Below, piece by piece: positions 28,001 to 43,000 of a DNA stretch of 64,000 nucleotides. The stretch is from Puffinus mauretanicus (lineage: Eukaryota > Chordata > Aves > Procellariiformes > Procellariidae). Positions within the stretch are counted from its first letter, which is position 1. Every line of letters starts with the position of its first letter. A program made the position numbers and the translations under genes. The notes under the pieces are model-generated. The model worked only from the letters and a program-made list of their open reading frames with translations. It was not told the origin of the DNA and did no database searches. The stretch lies in the NCBI GenBank assembly GCA_023333565.1, contig JAJKFH010003305.1:372001-436000 (forward strand), given 5' to 3'.

Positions 28001-31000
28001 TGACCATGTGGATAGCCCATCAAAAACTGCTCATCATTAAATCATAATTTTTAAATTAGTGTATATTCCTTATATTTCTTCACAGAAAGAGTAACTATAT
28101 TTATTTGTGTGCTGATTTAAATAACCATATGCAAATTTAGTTAAGTAATTTGACCTTGTTTATTTTCCTGGAGAAGCATCAGTATATACTATATCAACAT
28201 AACGAATTTGGCATTTTCGAAGTGTCTTTGTAAACTAAATATAATAATTCATAATTACGAGGGGGGGAGGAAGCAGCATTAAAAAAAAATGCCACCATAT
28301 TTGAGGAAAATAAAAATAATCCTAAAGCATAATGATAATTTTTAAATGCAAAACATTTTAGAGGAGCATTGCCTTCTATATGCTATTTGATTTTCAGAAA
28401 TCATACTACCTGAGTTTGCAGAGGATGATTTTCCAGATATACCAGAAATGGAAATAATTAAAAGGAAGATTGACCTTTTCATGCATGACTGGCAAACAGT
28501 GGAGCCAGAAATCAAGCAGTCATCTCTAGTTCAGGTTGTTGTTTTAGAGATTGCTGAGCAAACTCCAGAAAGTCTGCTTAATCAAACCATGCTGGTTATG
28601 GAAAGTAAGTAATACTGTTTATGTGATTTACACTTAACCTACCAAGAGGGATTTTGGAGAGCCTGTATGATGAATATATTGGGGGGGTAGGTTATACTCA
28701 GTTCTGTATTACTCACATGAAGTGAGAACAGGACATGCTGTGTTCTATGGATGAGCTAAAAAGCACACTAGCAGCCTTTAAGACATAGGAAGAGTGGGGA
28801 ATATATATATTTGAAAAATACATATATAGCTACATAAATATGTACATAATAGCTCCCTAAACATCCTGACAGCGCAGTTCCCCAGTTACTTGCTCTATCT
28901 GTTCATGTCAGCATACTGGTTTGAGAAATGGACAGATAAGAAAGGTTCACTGATGTACAATATTCATTGAAGTCAATGAGACTTTCAGGGTGTGTAATAA
29001 TCTACTCACCTGCGCAGACTGTGTTTCAAGACTGGATTTTTATAGTTATTGATTTTTTTTGGCAAATTACCTTTCTTCACTTGTGTGCTAAAATCTCTAA
29101 CAATTTTGAATACTGGATAAATAATATTAATGCTACATTTTTCCTCTCATTACTACAATGCAAGTGTTTTATTAACCAAAACATCTATTGTGCTAGCTTT
29201 ATAATCAAATAAAATTTGACTGATGATTTTCCCCAATGAACAATAGGAAAAAAACTGTTGCAAACAGTAATGGCACTAACTGTGTGTGTTTGTATCATAA
29301 GTTCCCATTGTACAACAAGTTCCCATTGAAAATACCAATTCACTTCAACCAAAAAACATCCAGTAGGATTTCCATTTTTGGAGGAAGCAATATATTAATT
29401 CCTACATCCGGGGAGAACATTTTGTTCTATGCGTAGGAGAAATGCAATATACACTTGGCATGATTTGCTTTCACATATGTGCTTACTTTTATGGACAAAG
29501 AGAATATATTCTGCAATAGCCAAATGAAAAATATTGAAACAGAAAAAAAAAAATTAACCTTTTCAGAACCTTTTAAATATCATGGTTGGGAATTATCTGC
29601 TGAAGACTTAGATGAGGAAGCAGAAGATCTGGCTGCTGAAGGGGAAGATGAAGAAGTTGAAGACGAGGAAAATGAAGATGAAGAAGTAAGCATGCTGGCT
29701 TTGTCTATTTATGCTTTTATTTTAACTCATTTATTTTCAGTTTGAACATAACCCCAGAGAAGTCAGATTTTGCACCTGATTTTGTATGATGCAGTTTCAG
29801 CCTTCTTACAGAATAAATATCAGCATATGCTTCAAGAACACTTTGATTGTATTCGTATGTTCTGGCTGATAGTTTTACTCCAGCGAGAAGCATAAATACC
29901 CCATGCTAACAGAAAGAATGAATGTACCTAGTTTTGCCAGAAGGCAAAGAGGGGTTTTATTAAAGAAAAAATTGTGAACTTTGAATTCTGTCAACTAACA
30001 ATGATTCTGTGAGCCATCATGTAAACATCAGAAGATGCAGAGTCCTGATGTGCAATCCTCTGTTTCATCTGAGCTATTGATAATTTTCAAACACCCACTT
30101 TAATGAAATTAAAGGTCTAGCTTCACTTTTCTTTTATTTTCACCCTATATTGGAAGCTGCCCATCTCCAAATTTAACAGTACAAGATATCCATATACTGT
30201 ACTGGAGCAGTACTAAGTAGATTTTTTAGAAATTAATTTTATTGGATAAGTAATCTGATTTCATAATAACAGTTCTCTTTGCCTTTTCTGAAGAGGTCTA
30301 CTTCTACAAATTTAGAAGCAGCAGAAAGTGAGTTTCAAGAACACAGCAGGAAAAGATTTTCTCATAGATACTTCTAGCTTAATTTTGGTCTTCAACAGCT
30401 AACTATGATATTATTATTTCAAATTTAAAATGGTCATTCTTTTCTCAATAATTGTCTCACTAGACTGGACAGTTTGTTTTCTGACTCTGAATCTAAAAAG
30501 TGTGTATTTTCATAGACCTATATTCAGCTTACAAACTGTCTTGAGAATACCATTCTCATTCAATGGTCAGTTGATGTATTTGACTTAATCTTATCTACTT
30601 GAACTACTTAATCTAAGTGAACTACTGAATTCAAATAGTTTTTGAAAATTTTCTTACTATTTTCAGGATGAAGAAGAAACTAAGGAAAAGAAAAGGCATA
30701 TGGGAGACACAAAACACTTTTGTCCAGTCAGTCTGAAAGAGAACTTTGTCCTTTACCCAGGTCTCTATGAACATGCAGCTAAATATCAAGAAAAGATTTA
30801 TTACTTTTCAACTTCTGAGTACAGAGATAAATTTTTGGAGAACCCGGAGGATTATGTGGCTCACAATGAACCAATACAAGTGAGAATCTTCAAAATTGTT
30901 TAAAGCAGATAATAAAAGATAAAAATAACTATTTTCCATTCCCATTTGTAGTTGTTTATTATTGCTGATTTTTTCTAGGTAACAATAAATATATCAGGCA

Positions 31001-34000
31001 AGTCCTTGAAGCAAATAAAACATATTGCTTCCCTAGTGACTTTTTAGTGTACATTTAAATTAACACATTGAATTAATGATGCAAATAAAGCAGAAAAGAG
31101 AGAAAGATTATAAGGGCTTACAATAATCATAAAATGTGATTAACAAATCACAAATACTGGGGTTTTTTTTACTATCTTTAAGTCTTTTTTTGTAAGGGGA
31201 AGAAGGGTAAAACAAGGGAAGATTTACCAGAATTGTCTAATGAGGTTTCATTTTTACCTGCTGGCATCAACTGCCTTAGTGTTATTTGTTCAGTATTTCC
31301 AGAGAGCAGGTAGTCTGTTTGGAACATCAGGAGAAGGCTTGGAAAAGTTAAAATGCAAAATGATGTGACTGTTTTTGATGTAATTTTTATAATGATATTT
31401 TGGAAGTGAAGAACAGTAGGGGGTGCACCGTAGACTCCAAACTGTTATAAAATATTCCAATTCTTTCCTATAGGCCCCTCCTTTACGGGTGTGCTTACTT
31501 GGGACTCATGGAGCAGGTAAAACTACTTGCGCACGACAGATAGCAGACAAATTAGGCATTTTCCATATTCAGTTTGAAGAATATCTACAAGAATTGATCT
31601 TACCCAAAACTAAAGAGAAAGTTGGGCCCAATTTTGATGAAGAACCTAAAGACGATGACAACAAAATGCCAATTCCATCCCAGGAACTGGACAACTTCTC
31701 TCAGACCATGACTAAATCTGAGATTGAAAAAAGCAAACAGGTAATAATCTGATCTTTTTTATGTCCATACACAAAATAACCATTTTCAATCTAGAATAGA
31801 AATTTCCTATAAAATTTTAGCTTGATAAAAAGCACTTATGTTAAATCATTTACTTGATGAAATGTGGAAACAATAGTTCTTGCTAGTGTTTTCTTATGAA
31901 TGCCACAAACATTCTTCAAAACCTTTCCAAGAATAATGTATAGGTTTTTTCTAAACAGTAGAGATAGATGCTAAATGGGGCAAAGGAAGACAAAATGAGG
32001 AAAAAAAAATGAAGGTCAGAATAATAATGGGAAGGTATGGTTTCCTTCAAGTGTTTATAGTATGCAGGTTCAGTCTGGTGCACGTGCTCCAGTTGCGCAG
32101 GAGTTTAGAAATGTTCACCAGCAGTGCTCTCTGCACTCTCTTGGGGCAAAAGAATAGAATGCCTCTACCAGATCTTCAGTGTGATCATACCTTGTCAAAA
32201 AATCAGAAATATTTCAGTGTTCATAACAGGGTAAACTAGTATTTATTTAATAGAGTAGATTTTGTAATCTGGATTGTAGTGTTGTCTTTGCCTATTGGCA
32301 GCAGAGTTTCAAACCAGAAAAACATCTTAGGTAGCATAAAATATGCCTTGTAGTTAAAAAACTGTTTAAAATAGCTGGATATTCATGATACTGGTAAAAT
32401 AATTCATGAATTATAGTTTTCAGAAAATTAGTTCTTTTTCTTAATCATATTGAATACTGGGTGAAAATTGTTATAAATATACATTCTAAAACCCATCTCT
32501 TATGGGCTGTAATTTCCCTGAATAATACATATTTACATAAATGTTTATCAGGGGAGAGTGATTTCTTTTATTAGTGATATATTGGGAAAAACAGACAAAG
32601 TTTCAATGCAAATGAATTCTTTAGACAGCAATGGATATGATAAAAGCCTTTATTGTGTGGAGGAGTCTCAACACACAGATGCACAGCACATAAATCTGTC
32701 AAAAAATGCATAGTACAAAGACATTGAAAGTCTACCTTCTAGGCAATAGAAATAAGGGTTTATCCAACTCCCAAACCTTCAAGAAGAAATAAGTTTCTGC
32801 ATCACATTCTAAGAGCCTTTTTTTTTGTGCTCCTGATACCTGCTATGTTCCTTCAAGTTACTAGTCATCAAAGACCTCCAAAGACTTCCTACTACAGGAT
32901 CTAAGGAAGCATGCAGGAGGGGAAAAAGGCTACAGAGGAGGCATACAGAAACAACATCCAGGCACAGTATTAGGAAGATGAGCACTCAATGGAACTTGAA
33001 ACTAGTGAGGGATCTGTGGGGTAGCAAGATGAATTTCTACAGGAACAACAGTAACAAAAGGAAGACCTGGAAAATAGGAGTCTGCCACTGAGTGGGGCAG
33101 GTGACCTTTTGATGAAAGGCACTGAAAAGGCTGAGATGCTCAATGCCTTCTTTACCTTGGTCTTTACAAGTACAGTCTAGTCTGTGGCCTTTTAGCTCTC
33201 TGTGCCTAATAGGAAAGCATGGGTAAAGAGTGGTGCTACTCACAGCAGAATAGGATCAAATTTGGGACCCTTTATGTAATCTGGACATATACAAGTCAAT
33301 GGGGTGCATTCACCAGTGCTGAGGAAACTGCCAAAGGTGCATTCAAGGCCACTCTATTGTCTTGAAAAGTGGGGGAGGTCCCTGATAACTGGAACGTAGT
33401 GTTCCTGATGTTGTTCCACAACATGCTTCTCTCTAAACTGCAGAGGTACGGGTTTGATGGGTGGGCTGTCCGGTGGGTGAGGAATTGGTTGGATGGACAC
33501 ATCCAGAGGGTAGTGGTCAACAGCTCAATGTCCATATGGAGATTGGTGACAAGTGTGTCCTGCAGGGGTCTGTATTGGGACCAGTGCTGTTTAATATTTT
33601 CATCAATGAATGGGGGATTGAGTGCACGCTCAGCAAGTTTGCAGATGACACCCTCACTACAAGAAGGACATTGAGGTGCTGGAGCGTGTCCAGAGAAGGG
33701 CAACGAAGCTGGTGAAGGGCCTGGAGCACAAGTCTTATGAGGAGCGGCTGAGGGAACTAGGGTTGTTTAGTCTGGAGAAGAGGAGGCTGAGGGGAGACCT
33801 CATCGCGCTCTACAACTACCTGAAAGGAGGTTGTAGCGAGGTGGGTGTTGGTCTCTTCTCCAAAGTAACTAGCGACAGGACGAGAGGAAATGGCCTCAAG
33901 TTGCGCCAAGGGAGGTTTAGATTGGACATGAGGAAAAATTTCTTTGCTGAAAGAGTGGTCAGGCCTTGGAACAGGCTGCCCAGGGAAGTGGTTGAGTCTT

Positions 34001-37000
34001 CATCCCTGGAAGTATTTAAAAGACGTGTAGATGAGGCGCTTAGGGACATGGTGTAGTGGGCATGGTGGTGTTGGGTTGACGGTTGGACTCAATGATTTTA
34101 GAGGTCTTTTCCAACCTTAATGATTCTATGATTCTATGAGTGGTGTGGCTGACACACCTGAGGGATGGAATGCCATCCAGAGGGACCTGGACAAGCTTGA
34201 GAAGTGGGCCTGTGTGAACCTCATGAAGTTCAACAAGGCCAGGTGCAAGGTCCTGCACCTGGGTCGGGGCAACCCCCGGCATCAATACAGGCTGGGGGAT
34301 GAAGGGATTGAGAGCAGCCCTGCCAAGAAGGACTTGGGGGTACCGGTGGATGAAAAGCTGGACATGAGCCGGGAATGTGCGCTCGCAGCCCAGAAGGCCA
34401 ACTGTATCCTGGGCTGCATCAAAAGAAGCGTGGCCAGCAGGTCGAGGGAGGTGATTCTGCCCCTCTACTCTGCTCTGGTGAGACCCCACCTGGAATATTA
34501 CGTCCAGCTCTGGAGCCCTCAGCACAGGAAAGACATGGACCTGTTGGAGTGGGACCAGAGGAGGGCCACGAAAATGATCAGGGGGATGGAACGCCTGTCC
34601 TATGAAGAAAGGCTGAGAGGGTTGGGGTTATTCAGCCTGGAGAAGAGAAGGCTGCGGGGAGACCTTATTGCGGCCTATCAGTACTTAAAGCGGGCTTATA
34701 AGAAAGATGGCGGCAAACTTTTTAGCAGGGCCTGTTGCAACAGGACAAGGGGTAATGGTTTTAAACTAAAAAAGGGTAGATTTAGACTGGATATGAGGAA
34801 GAAATTTTTTACGATGAGGGTGGTGAAACGCTGGAACATGTTGCCCAGAGAGGCGGTAGATGCCCCATCCCTGGAAACATTCAAGGTCAGGTTGGACGGG
34901 GCTCTGAGCAACCTGATCTAGTTGAAGATGTCCCTGCCCTTGGCAGGGGGATTGGACTAGATGACCTTTAAAGGTCCCTTCCAACCCAAACTATTATATG
35001 ATTCTATGATTCTATGAAATAAAACAAGAGCAGGTAATATTGGAAGCAAATGCTTCAACACAGATGGAGTACAGATCAAAATCATGGATGTCAGAACAAA
35101 AATTCAGGTTTTCATCAGTTAAATCTGAGAGGAGGTTCTTTTGGCAAGTCAGTTTACAACTTGGTCATCACAGCCAAAAATATGGCACGTCTTCCTGGCA
35201 CTGATGGTTATGGCTGGCTCTCTCAGCTTTATTTTTTTGGCATCAATACATATCTTACACTAAGACACTTCTGTTAGTATTTTTTCGTCATCATCTTTTT
35301 ATCTTTTGGTAAACAATCTTCTTCTACATTAGTATTTTTTTCTCGCACTTCTTGTAAAGCGCTTTATCTGATGGCATGACCAAAGCACAGCTGATTCAAT
35401 TGCAGTTCAGTTTAGAAACCCATTCACTGGTCCATGCACAAAACTCTAGAGGATAATTTCCAAGGTTGTGGACTCCCTAAGCATTTCTCCGAGTATGACT
35501 ACCATCAGACTGTCTGACTATTGTGTTTTTCACTGAACCACTACCTCTCCAAAATAATTTCATTTAATTTCATTTGTATCATTCTCCTTCACTTTGGCAC
35601 AAGACACTAGAAGCATATCTATCAAAGCTTAAGGTAAAGGTCAGCAATAATGTTCAAAGCAAAAATACTAAAGGCAAATAAAACATACCATGCAGTCTGG
35701 AAGTTTAGCAAAAAGATATCATCCTGATTGTTTTAGTATGTGTCAACCAAAGCCTTCACAGCACTGACAGTTCTGGGGAGCAACCCTGTCCTTCGAACCA
35801 CCACTATGCAGGTTGTTCTCTTTCTGTACCCGGAATGTACATCTTGTGTTTCTTTTCTTTTGTCAGATACGAATGCCATTTCAACAGTTCATCTGCAGTG
35901 GTGATGTCAGTGATACATTTTTATATGGGTTTTACCATTTTCTCCCACTTCACACATTTCTTTCAAGATGCCTCTGTGTTACAGATCTGGCTACCAGTCT
36001 GCCTTCTTAGGTATCCGTTATGCCATATTAACATCTTTTAATATACACGCTGTGTCAAGCACTAGAGAAAATACTACTCACACACACTACATTAGACCTG
36101 TGGCTTCCAGCATATTCTCAAATTCTTTTGGCTACATTATCAAAATAGATATCAGGCATAGGAATTCTTATTCAGACATGTCCTTGCAGCAAGCAGCTCC
36201 CTAACATCATTTTGAGGGTTCCCGAATCACCTTGGATCCTTTTGTTAAAAAGGGTTATTCCTTTATTTTCTGAGAGGTTATGCTAACAAATTCTTGAGCA
36301 ATTTGGGTTAATATGACTACTATATGAGGAAGGGACAGCAGAACTTTGTAATGAATTCACAAAAGAATCTCGGGACAACTTAAATCCATTTGCTGAGAGG
36401 GACAGGAGAATACCTAGCTGCATATTAAGTTTTCTCTCCAAGTGAATTTGGATGCAACTTAGGTGCATGTTTGACGGCCACAGACATTTTAAAACCACAC
36501 TCTTTTGGTAGTGTATATCTAGTCCTCTTAAACAAATATAGACGACTTTTTACAAATGAGATCTTTATAAAGTATGGCAGAAAAAGTATTGAACTCTTTA
36601 AAGGATACCAGATACATTTCTCTTACGAACTTTGCCATTCTGTATTCAGGAAAAAAAATCAACTAGAAAATAGTATTTTCTTCTGTGAATATTACCATGA
36701 AAAATTAACACAGCAGGTCAGGAACAGTGGTATTTTCTGACTTCTAATGTTGTCTTTTATCTGGTATACTTGTAAAAACATGTATTTTGATATTGTGACT
36801 GATTTAAATTAATCCAGAATCACCAATGTGTACCCTCTTTTCATTCTTTTTTACTGCAGTTTGTGTCAGGAAGCCATTTTATGAGAAGTGCATCCTCAGC
36901 CATATCAATCTCACAGTGTTACATGCTCTGAAAAAACAGTTTTTCACAAGAACTTAACAGCTAGATTTGGTATTTGAATGCTCTGCATTTGACTAGTCAG

Positions 37001-40000
37001 TAATACTACTACTGCTCTGTAGAACAATGCTATCTTTCTGATTTCTGGTCATGTGCCTATACACAGTAATCTTACATATCTTTCTTTGACACCTTTCTTT
37101 GGATTGCATCAAAAGATAAAAGTTACTTTTAAAAAGTAAAAAAACATTCTGATATAGAGTAGATAGTCTTCCAGCATGAGAATATGTATAAGTAAGTGGA
37201 AGACTTCTTGTAGGCGATTAGGAGAAACTGTGATCATTTCAGTTTCTATTTCTATGCTATGAATTGAGCATACGTATAATCAAATACTTAACAATTGTGC
37301 TTGGTTTTAGGTTTCATTAAAACTCATACAGTAGCAATTCACCCAACTCTAGGGAATTACCCAACCCCAAGCACATGGAAAATATCCCAAAATGTATAAT
37401 GTAGTACAGTGAAATGTGGCAAATGAGTTTACTTTGTTTCTGCTGGTTTAAATCAAATGAAGACAGTACCTTACTTAGTCAAAAATAAATATATGTGTCA
37501 GGTAGATATTTATTTATTTCTTTTTTTTTCTTTTTTTTTTTTGTGGGTTTTCTTTATATAAAGGAAGTGGAGTTAACTGATGAGGAAGAAGCAATCAAAG
37601 CAAATCTGATGAATGATGAGGCACTGCCTCCAGAAGTCCTCGATAACATTGTTCTTGACTGGTGGAGGAAAGAGCCGTTCCGGTAACTGTAATTAGATTC
37701 TCCTTCTTTAATTAATCGTAGGAAGTATATCATCCATTGTGTCCACAATTACAAATAACTATTGCAGAGATTATTTCAATGCTCTTGTACCTCTTATGAA
37801 TCATGACCTACCTCTCAGTCTTGGTTTTGTTGCTCTATTTTGATTGATATTTTGAAAGTAATATAATCTCTCATGCACTGTACACAGGACTGGACAAAAG
37901 TACTTAGCGCACTTGAATTGGATTAAATCTTCTGAATAGCCAGATAGTTTTCGTGGGCTTACAGGATAGATATGTAAATAAATCTTTTACGTTTTCATGT
38001 AATTAATAAACATGGAGAGCTGGAATCCAGCTGTAACTATTGTCTTCCACATATTGTAAATATTGTGTGGAAAGCAAAGACAAAATATCAATGGCCTCCA
38101 AAATAATACAGAATCAGGTTATCTTGTGCCTTCATCACAATCTGTACTCCAGTGATGTATCCACTTCAGATACAGACTTCCTTTCATATCAGAAAGTACA
38201 TCCATAACACTGTGATAAATGTGGATTATTGTTGCATAAATAAATAACATCATTGACTCCTGGAAAGCAGGCTGGCTTTTTAGGATGTAATTTCAGCAGG
38301 GAAAATCCCTTTTTCCATGTCCAATCTCTTCCATCCATTTCCATCCAGATCATAGCTGCTGGCAGCTTGACCATTAGGTTTCAATTCCTAACAGTATGAG
38401 AAATGCTAAAAAGAATAAACAAGATCCTCAAATAAACTTTTGTCCTGTCAGCCCACAGATAAGGGACAACGTTCTCTTAATGGTGCAAAAATAGGGAGAT
38501 CAGTTTTAGGAAAAAAGAATGCACCAAGACAAAAAGTTACGCAGCATTACACATAATGTTGTGATACTATATTATATAAATTCAGTTTCATCAGGGACTG
38601 TATAGCAGAAGAGAACCTTCATCGTGATACATATCATGATCAATATCCTCCCCCCAACCTTTTCCCACAGCATCCAGGACCATCTGTTCTTCCATCCACT
38701 CCCACTCCTTGTAGCTGCTTTGGTTTTCTGCAGTTTTATAATATATCCTATTAAGGTCTAAAGTAATAAAGAGAAATACTAATTTATTAACAACAACATT
38801 CAGCTTTACAGAGCTACTCATCTAATTTGAGATTGTAAGAGCTCCAACAAGCCATAGAGCTTTCTAGACATATCTGACCTGTTTTTAATATCTACAGGAA
38901 GGGAGATGTAGGTCATGCTGAGTGGCAAAATTTTCATCCTATACTAGAGAAGAAATTGTCAGGCATTTCTGAAAAATAAATTTTCAGGCGACAAGCCTTC
39001 TGTGGCAGATGTTACCAAAATAATGTTTGGGGCACCTTCTATTTTTTTGAGAGCAGTGCCTAAGAAGTATTGTTTTTAGAGTCAAACAAGCAATACTGAA
39101 GACACAATTTATTTTGGCTTTTTAAAGTTCTTTTTAAATAATTAATCTCTACACATTAAAACCTCAGAAGAAATACATTTGTTAGTACACCAATTAAAAT
39201 ACATAGTGAAATATCAGTTTTACACTGTCAAAAGATAATACCTGAAAGTATTTTTTTAAGTTTACTATTACATATACATTTAATAAGGGAGTTTAATATT
39301 TTTTTTTCAAATTAATTGCATTTTCACTGTGTTGCACTTTAAACTACATTGTGTAATGATAAATATCTTATTTTCCAATTAGGTCCACGGGGTTTATACT
39401 GGATGGTTTCCCTCGTACTTTAGATGAAGCCCAGTATTTGTCAGAACGAGGACTCTGTCCTGATGTTGCAGTTTATATTCAAGTAGAAGAAAGTGACGTT
39501 CTTGACCGTCTTTTTCCTCCACGTCTGAAAAAATGGAAAGAAAGACAGTATAAAAAAATGGAAAATAAAAAGAAACTGAAAGACCTGAAAGCAAAAATAA
39601 GGGTAAGTTTTCAGTCCTGTCTCCTTTTTTGTAATTTCAGCAGCACAGCTCTGAACACAGATTCTAAAACTCCCAAAGCAGTGAAGAGCACACAGAGAAA
39701 CAGATATGGGAGCCAGGAGACACAGCCCCACAAGTTCACAGCATTCCTAGATTTACCATAGAAACCAAAAAGAATTTAGGACTCCTTTCCTCCTCTGCGC
39801 AATTAATTCATGCAGGAGTTTAGATATCTCGCAGCCCAAGAAAAGTAGCTATGCTGCCAGACAACTGGCAGCCAGACAGAATGCCAGACATCTGGAAAGT
39901 CCTGGACAAAAGGCAACTAGATGGAGAGAGTGAATATGGCCATAAAAAATCAAATACGCAGCTCACGCACCGTACTGTTGTTGCATGCCAGATTCCCTGA

Positions 40001-43000
40001 GCATGTGCTGTTGAGTTGATCTGCATCCCCCATAGGCTGACTTCACACGTAGTGTATGGTGTATGTGTCTGTGCTTCCAACTATGACACTCTGCACAGAA
40101 ATGTAATAGCACTAAGCCACATTCTCAGTGCTGTTGCAGCTGCACAGTCTCCCATTTGAACAAAGCTGTGCCTACTACTGAAGAGATTACAAGTTACTTG
40201 AAGTAACGTGAAACCTCTACGCAGACATTTACAATCGGCACATGCAATATATTCGAGGTTCTTAACTTACTATAGAAGTGAGATAAAGTACTTCATGTGT
40301 ACTATCAGAAAAGGTCAGAGCGTAAGTTACTACAGAGCAGCTGACACACAGGAAGTTAGTACAACGGAATTTGGGGCAAGGCTCATACAATACTAGTAAG
40401 TTTTCCGAACTGCTTGTGCCAGAGGTTGGCCTTGAGAATGCATACAATCTAGGAGAGTTAAAATATTTTTTCAATTTAGTCTTTCCTGCTGCAAGTTGGA
40501 AATCTTGCTAGAAAAGGTGGATTCTAGTGACCAGCCTACATACAGTAACCCTGTAAGCAGTTACTCTGATAATTCAAGTGGCAAACACCTGTGCTACAGA
40601 TCCTAGGGTCCAAACTTCTAATGAACAGCATAGGCATCAATATGGCTCCTGATGACAAAGGAAAATAACATGTTCCTACATAAAACACATACGCAAAACA
40701 GTGATACAAATTGATAAAGGCATTAAGAAGTAAGGAAAGGTCAGAAACAGGATTTCCCAAGTAACAGTAATTTGATATTTTTGCTCACATGTACTGCAAT
40801 ATAGTTTTTAGTTACACATTGAGTATTTTTCCATAGCATCCAGTTGGTAAGCAAGTCAGATGGTGTTGTGAGAATGCAGCACTGCTGAGTGTATGTTAAC
40901 CCTTCTTTTGTTACTAAAGCTGGAGGACATACAGAGAGTCTGGGAAAAGCAGACAGACCGGTTGAATGCTACCCTAGAGTCGTTTTCTCCACTGAAAGAA
41001 GCTGGCAACAGGACACTGAGAGCAATGAGTACACCTGCAGTGCAGTGTCATTCAGGAACATTGCAGTTTAGTCACAAAAGTAGAGTAAATTAGTCTCTGC
41101 AGAGTTTCTTGCGGCTCTGCTTAGAATGCTCTGGTATCCAGGCCACTTCTCTTGGACTTAACATGGATTTCTAAAACTGCACTATTGCCTGCGTGTTGAC
41201 GTACTCAGTTTCTCTGACCTCAGTCCAGGTTACAGCATTACAGTGTGCAAGAACAGCAATTACAGGTTGAATCCCCATCAACCCCACTGGCCTTAAGTAG
41301 AATGCTTCTGCATATTACTTCTGAGTTAGGATTTAGCCATCAGGTATTTGACATGTATCTACTGAGTATGTATGGGGGACTATATTTCAAATGCTTATAA
41401 CTTGATCAAAATTGGGCAATTCTAAATAGGCATAGGGAACAGCATACATTTAATACCATGCTCAGTCGCCCCGTTGCCAAATGGCAGGAACCACTTATAA
41501 GTTTAGAAACTCTGTAGTTTACCAATAAAAATATTATAATATTTTCAGTGTGATCGGAATCAGTGTCTTTTTTCCCCCCTAATCTCAATCTCAGAAGTTG
41601 CCAAATTAGTTTTACTAAAATTTACTTACATGTTCACCTAGTAGAGAGGTATATCTGGTCTGCAAAATTTCAAGTTGCGCAGATAGTATTTTTTAACATT
41701 AGAAGCAACTGGAAACAGAGTTTTAAGGTGGAAAGAACAACATTAATTCTAGGTCACATTACCAATTCTCAGAGGAGAGCTTTTATTAGCAAATGTCATC
41801 CTCTTACATCTTTTTTTCACTAACAGGATGAGAGGATTGCTAGAAGAAGGGAAGAACTTTTAGCAGAACAAAACCAAAAGAAACAGGAGGTAAGAAAACA
41901 AGCTAATAAAAAAGATTTTAAATAGAAGTGTTTGCATTCGTATCTCAGAAATTTCTCGAGCTTTTAGTCACAGAGTTTTCAGGGCAATGTAGAATAGTAA
42001 AAATGTGATAGAGTGTCAGAAACGTCTACTTTCAAAAATAATCTCACATGATGTTTAAATTGTTTTAGAAACTACTGACTCATGAACACTAAAAACAGTT
42101 TTAAAAGAATTCTCAATATGTGCTCCAATTCAGCAAAATACTTGCGAATGTGTTTAATGTGTCTAATTTGTAAGCATAAGAGTAGCCCCATTAATTGCAA
42201 TTAGGCATGTGTTTTAAGTACCCTGTCAAATCCGTGGTTAATCCAGAATAGGATTGTACCATGATTTCTGCCCAAACTCAATTACAAAGTATATTTATAA
42301 ATACATTAATGTACTACTTGACTGCTCATGAAATTCTGTCAACTACGCTTTCAGCTAACATGCTTGTTGATAACAAAGTCCTGCCAAAATACTATACCAT
42401 GTATGAAAAAAATACTCTTATCAAAACTGCAGTGTAGCACTTCAGTTTTTTAAGCACTCTTGGAACTGGTACAATGCTTCACTCTATGCACTATGCAATA
42501 CCTCTGTATTTTCTTCTGAAATAAGACTCTAGAATTTATTAGATTTTTGCTTACGATAAAGGATACCTCAAAATGAGGTTTTGTTGAATTAATGATTTTT
42601 CTAATTAAAAAAGAGACATGAATGCCGTGTGTTCCTTCAAGCCATCTGTATCACAGACATGAAACCACAAAATATTTTACCTTTATAGGCTTTAGCAAAT
42701 AAGAAGCATTATGAAGCCACTGAGGAGGAAGATGAGAATGAAAATGAAGATGTTGAAGCTATACTTGAAGAAGAGTTTTTAGAAGAAGAAGAAGAAGAAG
42801 AAGAGGGTGAAGAAGAACAGGAGGTTGATGCTGTTGACCGCATACAAAATGAAATTGCAGAAAAGTTTGATTCAGAAATACACGGTTTACAAGGTGTACA
42901 GGTACCTATTCCACTGCTTATTTTGTTAAATTATATGATCGCATGATGCAAGAAGATTTTTTAGGTTTTTTTGTCAAATTTAAAAGTTATGGTCCTTAAA

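Larger units (their letters stand above)
23209..28397 (+). other. AK9: AK9 intron w15-w16
   Basis: A 5.2-kb AT-rich intron. It holds the GC-rich block at 26520-26945 and a CR1 3' end at about 27808-27870. It has no splice-bounded frame that would fit AK9 phase. Confidence 0.5.
31741..37563 (+). other. AK9: AK9 intron w19-w20, largest intron in the window
   Basis: A 5.8-kb intron carrying the nested CR1 pair (about 32900-35017). The rest is AT-rich with no recognised feature. It ends in a long T-rich tract (about 37515-37541) before the acceptor ATAAAG. Confidence 0.55.

Noticed and set aside
34136..34921. 261-codon open frame as a host gene
   Set aside because: It is the end of the CR1 reverse-transcriptase ORF. 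Its ATG comes from the tail of the inner CR1, and the CR1 3' end follows the stop.
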